From: Anadara kagoshimensis
Taxonomy: Eukaryota; Mollusca; Bivalvia; Arcoida; Arcidae
DNA: 64,000 nucleotides
Reading direction: 5' to 3'
Assembly (NCBI GenBank): GCA_021292105.1
Contig: CM037870.1
Location: 8,281,558 to 8,345,557 of the forward strand
Below the pieces are notes generated by a model. The model was not told the origin of the DNA. It searched no databases and saw only the letters and a list, made by a program, of their open reading frames with translations. Shown here piece after piece: positions 59,401 to 64,000 of the stretch (the stretch's first letter is position 1; every line of letters starts with the position of its first letter). The position numbers were made by a program, and so were the translations under genes.

Positions 59401-62400
59401 CTTTACCTTTGGGATTGTGATTTGATCATAAACCGGTATGTTTGTGTTTGCTAGTTTCAAAGTTTTTACTTTACCTTTGGGATTGTGATTTGGTAATGAA
59501 CCGATATGTTTGTGTTTGCTTGTTTGCAAAGTTTTTACTTTACCTTTGGGATTGTGATTTGATCATAAACCGGTATGTTTGTGTTTGCTAGTTTCAAAGT
59601 TTTTACTTTACCTTTGGGATTGTGATTTGATCATAAACCGATATGTTTGTGTTTGCTAGTTTCAAAGTTTTTACTTTACCTTTGGGATTGTGATTTGATC
59701 ATAAACCGGTATGTTTGTGTTTGCTAGTTTCAAAGATTTTACTTTACCTTTGGGATTGTGATTTGATCATAAACCGGTATGTTTGTGTTTGCTAGTTTCA
59801 AAGTTTTTACTTTACCTTTGGGATTGTGATTTGGTAATGAACCGATATGTTTGTGTTTGCTTGTTTGCAAAGTTTTTACTTTACCTTTGGGATTGTGATT
59901 TGATCATAAACCGGTATGTTTGTGTTTGCTAGTTTCAAAGTTTTTACTTTACCTTTGGGATTGTGATTTGGTAATGAACCGATATGTTTGTGTTTGCTTG
60001 TTTGCAAAGTTTTTACTTTACCTTTGGGATTGTGATTTGATCATAAACCGGTATGTTTGTGTTTGATTGGTACTTTGGGATTGTGATTTGATCATAAACC
60101 GATATGTTTGTGTTTGCTAGTTTCAAAGTTTTTACTTTACCTTTGGGATTGTGATTTGATCATAAACCGATATGTTTGTGTTTGCTAGTTTCAAAGTTTT
60201 TACTTTACCTTTGGGATTGTGATTTGATCATAAACCGATATGTTTGTGTTTGCTAGTTTCAAAGTTTTTACTTTACCTTTGGGATTGTGATTTGGTAATG
60301 AACCGATATGTTTGTGTTTGCTTGTTTGCAAAGTTTTTACTTTACTTTTGGGATTGTGATTTGGTAATGAACCGGTATGTTTGTGTTTGCTAGTTTCAAA
60401 GTTTTTACTTTACCTTTGGGATTGTGATTTGGTAATGAACCGATATGTTTGTGTTTGCTTGTTTGCAAAGTTTTTACTTTACTTTTGGGATTGTGATTTG
60501 GTAATGGACCGGTATGTTTGTGTTTGCTAGTTTCAAAGTTTTTACTTTGCTTTTGGGGTTGTGATTTGATCATGAACCGGTATGTTTGTGTTTGATTGGT
60601 ACTTTGGGATTGTGATTTGATCATGAACCGGTATGTTTGTGTTTGATTGGTACTTTGGGATTGTGATTTGATCATGAACCGATATGTTTGTGTTTGCTTG
60701 TTTGCAAAGTTTTTACTTTACTTTTGGGATTGTGATTTGGTAATGAACCGGTATGTTTGTGTTTGCTAGTTTCAAAGTTTTTACTTTGCTTTTTGGGATT
60801 GTGATTTGATCATGAACCGGTATGTTTGTGTTTGCTAGTTTCAAAGTTTTTACTTTGCTTTTTGGGATTGTGATTTGATCATGAACCGGTATGTTTGTGT
60901 TTGCTAGTTTCAAAGTTTTTACTTTGCTTTTTGGGATTGTGATTTGATCATGAACCGGTATGTTTGTGTTTGCTAGTTTCAAAGTTTTTACTTTGCTTTT
61001 TGGGATTGTGATTTGATCATGAACCGGTATGTTTGTGTTTGATTGGTACTTTGGGATTGTGATTTGATCATGAACCGGTATGTTTGTGTTTGCTAGTTTC
61101 AAAGATTTTACTTTGCTTTTGGGGTTGTGATTTGATCATGAACCGGTATGTTTGTGTTTGCTAGTTTCAAAGTTTTTACTTTGCTTTTGGGGTTGTGATT
61201 TGGTAATGAACCGGTATGTTTGTGTTTGCTAGTTTCAAAGTTTTTACTTTGCTTTTGGGGTTGTGATTTGGTAATGAACCGGTATGTTTGTGTTTGCTAG
61301 TTTCAAAGTTTTTACTTTGCTTTTGGGGTTGTGATTTGGTAATGAACCGGTATGTTTGTGTTTGCTAGTTTCGAAGTTTTTACTTTGCTTTTGGGGTTGT
61401 GATTTGGTAATGAACCGGTATGTTTGTGTTTGCTAGTTTCAAAGTTTTTACTTTGCGTTTGGGATTGTGATTTGGTAATGAACCGGTATGTTTGTGTTTG
61501 CTAGTTTCAAAGTTTTTACTTTGCGTTTGGGATTGTGATTTGATCATGAACCAGTATGTTTGTGTTTGCTAGTTTCGAAGTTTTTACTTTGCGTTTGGGA
61601 TTGTGATTTGGTAATGAACCGGTATGTTTGTGTTTGCTAGTTTCGAAGTTTTTACTTTGCTTTTGGGGTTGTGATTTGGTAATGAACCGGTATGTTTGTG
61701 TTTGATTGGTACTTTGGGATTGTGATTTGATCATAAACCGGTATGTTTGTGTTTGATTGGTACTTTGGGATTGTGATTTGATCATAAACCGGTATGTTTG
61801 TGTTTGCTAGTTTCGAAGATTTTACTTTGCTTTTGGGGTTGTGATTTGATCATGAACCGGTATGTTTGTGTTTGATTGGTACTTTGGGATTGTGATTTGA
61901 TCATGAACCGGTATGTTTGTGTTTGCTAGTTTCGAAGATTTTACTTTGCTTTTGGGGTTGTGATTTGATCATGAACCGGTATGTTTGTGTTTGATTGGTA
62001 CTTTGGGGTTGTGATTTGATCATAAACCGGTATGTTTGTGTTTGCTAGTTTCGAAGATTTTACTTTACTTTTGGGATTGTGATTTGATCATGAACCGGTA
62101 TGTTTGTGTTTGCTAGTTTCGAAGTTTTTACTTTGCTTTTGGGGTTGTGATTTGGTAATGAACCGGTATGTTTGTGTTTGATTGGTACTTTGGGATTGTG
62201 ATTTGATCATGAACCGGTATGTTTGTGTTTGATTGGTACTTTGGGATTGTGATTTGATCATGAACCGGTATGTTTGTGTTTGCTAGTTTCGAAGATTTTA
62301 CTTTACTTTTGGGATTGTGATTTGATCATGAACCAGTATGTTTGTGTTTGCTAGTTTCGAAGATTTTACTTTACTTTTGGGATTGTGATTTTATCATGAA

Positions 62401-64000
62401 CCAGTATGTTTGTGTTTGCTAGTTTCGAAGATTTACTTTGCTTTTGGGATTGTGATTTGATCATGAACCGATATGTTTGTGTTTGCTAGTTTCGAAGTTT
62501 TTACTTTGCGTTTGGGATTGTGATTTGGTAATGAACCAGTATGTTTGTGTTTGCTAGTTTCAAAGTTTTTACTTTGCGTTTGGGGTTGTGATTTGATCAT
62601 GAACCAGTATGTTTGTGTTTGCTAGTTTCGAAGATTTTACTTTACTTTTGGGATTGTGATTTGATCATGAACCAGTATGTTTGTGTTTGCTAGTTTCGAA
62701 GATTTTACTTTACTTTTGGGATTGTGATTTTATCATGAACCGATATGTTTGTGTTTGCTAGTTTCGAAGTTTTTACTTTGCGTTTGGGATTGTGATTTGG
62801 TAATGAACCGGTATGTTTGTGTTTGCTAGTTTCGAAGATTTTACTTTGCTTTTGGGATTGTGATTTGATCATGAACCGATATGTTTGTGTTTGCTAGTTT
62901 CGAAGTTTTTACTTTGCGTTTGGGATTGTGATTTGGTAATGAACCGGTATGTTTGTGTTTGCTAGTTTCAAAGTTTTTACTTTGCGTTTGGGATTGTCAT
63001 TTGGTAATGAACCGGTATGTTTGTGTTTGCTAGTTTCGAAGTTTTTACTTTATTTTTGGGATTGTGATTTGATCATGAACCAGTATGTTTGTGTTTGCTA
63101 GTTTCAAAGTTTTTACTTTATTTTTGGGATTGTGATTTGATCATGGACCGGTATGTTTGTGTTTGCTAGTTTCAAAGTTTTTACTTTATTTTTGGGGTTG
63201 TGATTTGATCATGAACCAGTATGTTTGTGTTTGCTAGTTTCGAAGATTTTACTTTACTTTTGGGGTTGTGATTTGATCATAAACCGGTATGTTTGTGTTT
63301 GATTGGTACTTTGGGATTGTGATTTGATCATGAACCGGTATGTTTGTGTTTGATTGGTACTTTGGGATTGTGATTTGATCATGAACCGGTATGTTTGTGT
63401 TTGATTGGTACTTTGGGATTGTGATTTGGTAATGAACCGGTATGTTTGTGTTTGATTGGTACTTTGGGATTGTGATTTGATCATGAACCGGTATGTTTGT
63501 GTTTGATTGGTACTTTGGGATTGTGATTTGGTAATGAACCGGTATGTTTGTGTTTGCTAGTTTCAAAGTTTTTACTTTGCGTTTGGGATTGTGATTTGGT
63601 AATGAACCAGTATGTTTGTGTTTGCTAGTTTCAAAGTTTTTACTTTTCTTTTGGGATTGTGATTTGGTAATGAACCGGTATGTTTGTGTTTGCTAGTTTC
63701 AAAGTTTTTACTTTGCTTTTTGGGATTGTGATTTTATCATGAACCAGTATGTTTGTGTTTGCTAGTTTCGAAGATTTTACTTTGCTTTTGGGATTGTGAT
63801 TTGATCATGAACCGATATGTTTGTGTTTGCTAGTTTCAAAGTTTTTACTTTTCTTTTGGGATTGTGATTTGGTAATGAACCGGTATGTTTGTGTTTGCTA
63901 GTTTCAAAGTTTTTACTTTGCTTTTTGGGATTGTGATTTTATCATGAACCAGTATGTTTGTGTTTGCTAGTTTCAAAGTTTTTACTTTTCTTTTGGGATT
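56440..64000 (+). repeat. Satellite array, 68-bp monomer plus 51-bp deletion variant, runs off the window end
   Basis: Head-to-tail units, roughly 115 by estimate. The standard unit (68 or 69 bp) has GCTAGTTTC or GCTTGTTTGC, AAAGTTTTTACTTT, GGGATTGTGATTTG, then ATCATGAACC or GTAATGAACC, then GGTATGTTTGTGTTT. The 51-bp unit (GATTGGTACTTTGGGATTGT) lacks 17 bp of the first half. Blocks differ in variant composition: ACCTTTGGG/CCGATATG units dominate about 58430-60480, near-identical GCTTTTTGGG units lie at about 60770-61030, and TCGAAG units dominate after 61300. The unit corresponds to the outer end of the FB right arm. Open frames on the minus strand are by-products of the repeat. Confidence 0.97.

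Noticed and set aside
56418..63566. Many open frames of 60-130 codons within the satellite (for example peptides rich in NTNIPVHYQITIPK)
   Set aside because: They are translations of the 68/51-bp repeat on either strand. The 51-bp unit keeps frame and the 68-bp unit shifts it, so open stretches arise mechanically. No start context, introns or family features.
56440..64000. Regular repeat spacing suggesting a CRISPR array
   Set aside because: Eukaryotic context. Units are contiguous with no unique spacers between constant repeats.

Overview
This is a eukaryotic, AT-rich, intron- and transposon-dense window. It most likely comes from a mollusc, probably a bivalve. The reasons are split genes with GT-AG introns, tRNA-derived SINEs, numerous foldback/MITE elements, and hairpin-ended interspersed elements with tandem-repeat cores of the kind known from bivalves. 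The taxon is an inference; nothing in the window names the species.

Layout. (1) Positions 3-10104, plus strand: the 3' part of a TNF-receptor-superfamily-like membrane receptor gene (seven exons visible; the 5' end lies outside the window). Its introns hold a foldback MITE, a 699-bp tandem duplication and a 1.7-kb hairpin-ended element. (2) 10105-28200: a gene-poor stretch with a 2.8-kb hairpin-ended element, two related MITEs, a full-length SINE with target-site duplications, and a decayed 3.3-kb DNA transposon with long terminal inverted repeats (TIRs). (3) 28728-54042, minus strand: three tandem copies of D-2-hydroxyglutarate dehydrogenase (D2HGDH), each with the same seven-exon structure. 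In transcriptional order these are copy C (43948-54042, intact, 519 aa), copy B (35162-40293, broken in exon 1 and missing an active-site lysine) and copy A (28728-33401, open, 518 aa, with an active-site Asn changed to Tyr). Many fragments of one foldback element, called FB here, sit in and between the copies. (4) 54890-55446: a full-length FB element. (5) About 56440 to the window end: more than 7.5 kb of satellite DNA whose monomer is the terminal segment of that FB element.

How it fits together. The receptor would act at the plasma membrane. D2HGDH is a mitochondrial FAD enzyme that oxidises D-2-hydroxyglutarate to 2-oxoglutarate. The two genes have no evident functional link. The three dehydrogenase copies share exon sequence in a patchwork (exon 4 almost identical in all three, exon 3 in B and C, exon 7 in A and C). 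This points to gene conversion after duplication.

The strongest candidates for something new are: the birth of a satellite array from a foldback-transposon terminus; hairpin-ended elements that keep the same ends but carry different tandem-repeat cores; cores that repeat a composite nuclear-receptor-type motif dozens of times; and the dehydrogenase paralogues with altered active sites. All calls are from reading the sequence by eye; no alignment or database search was run.
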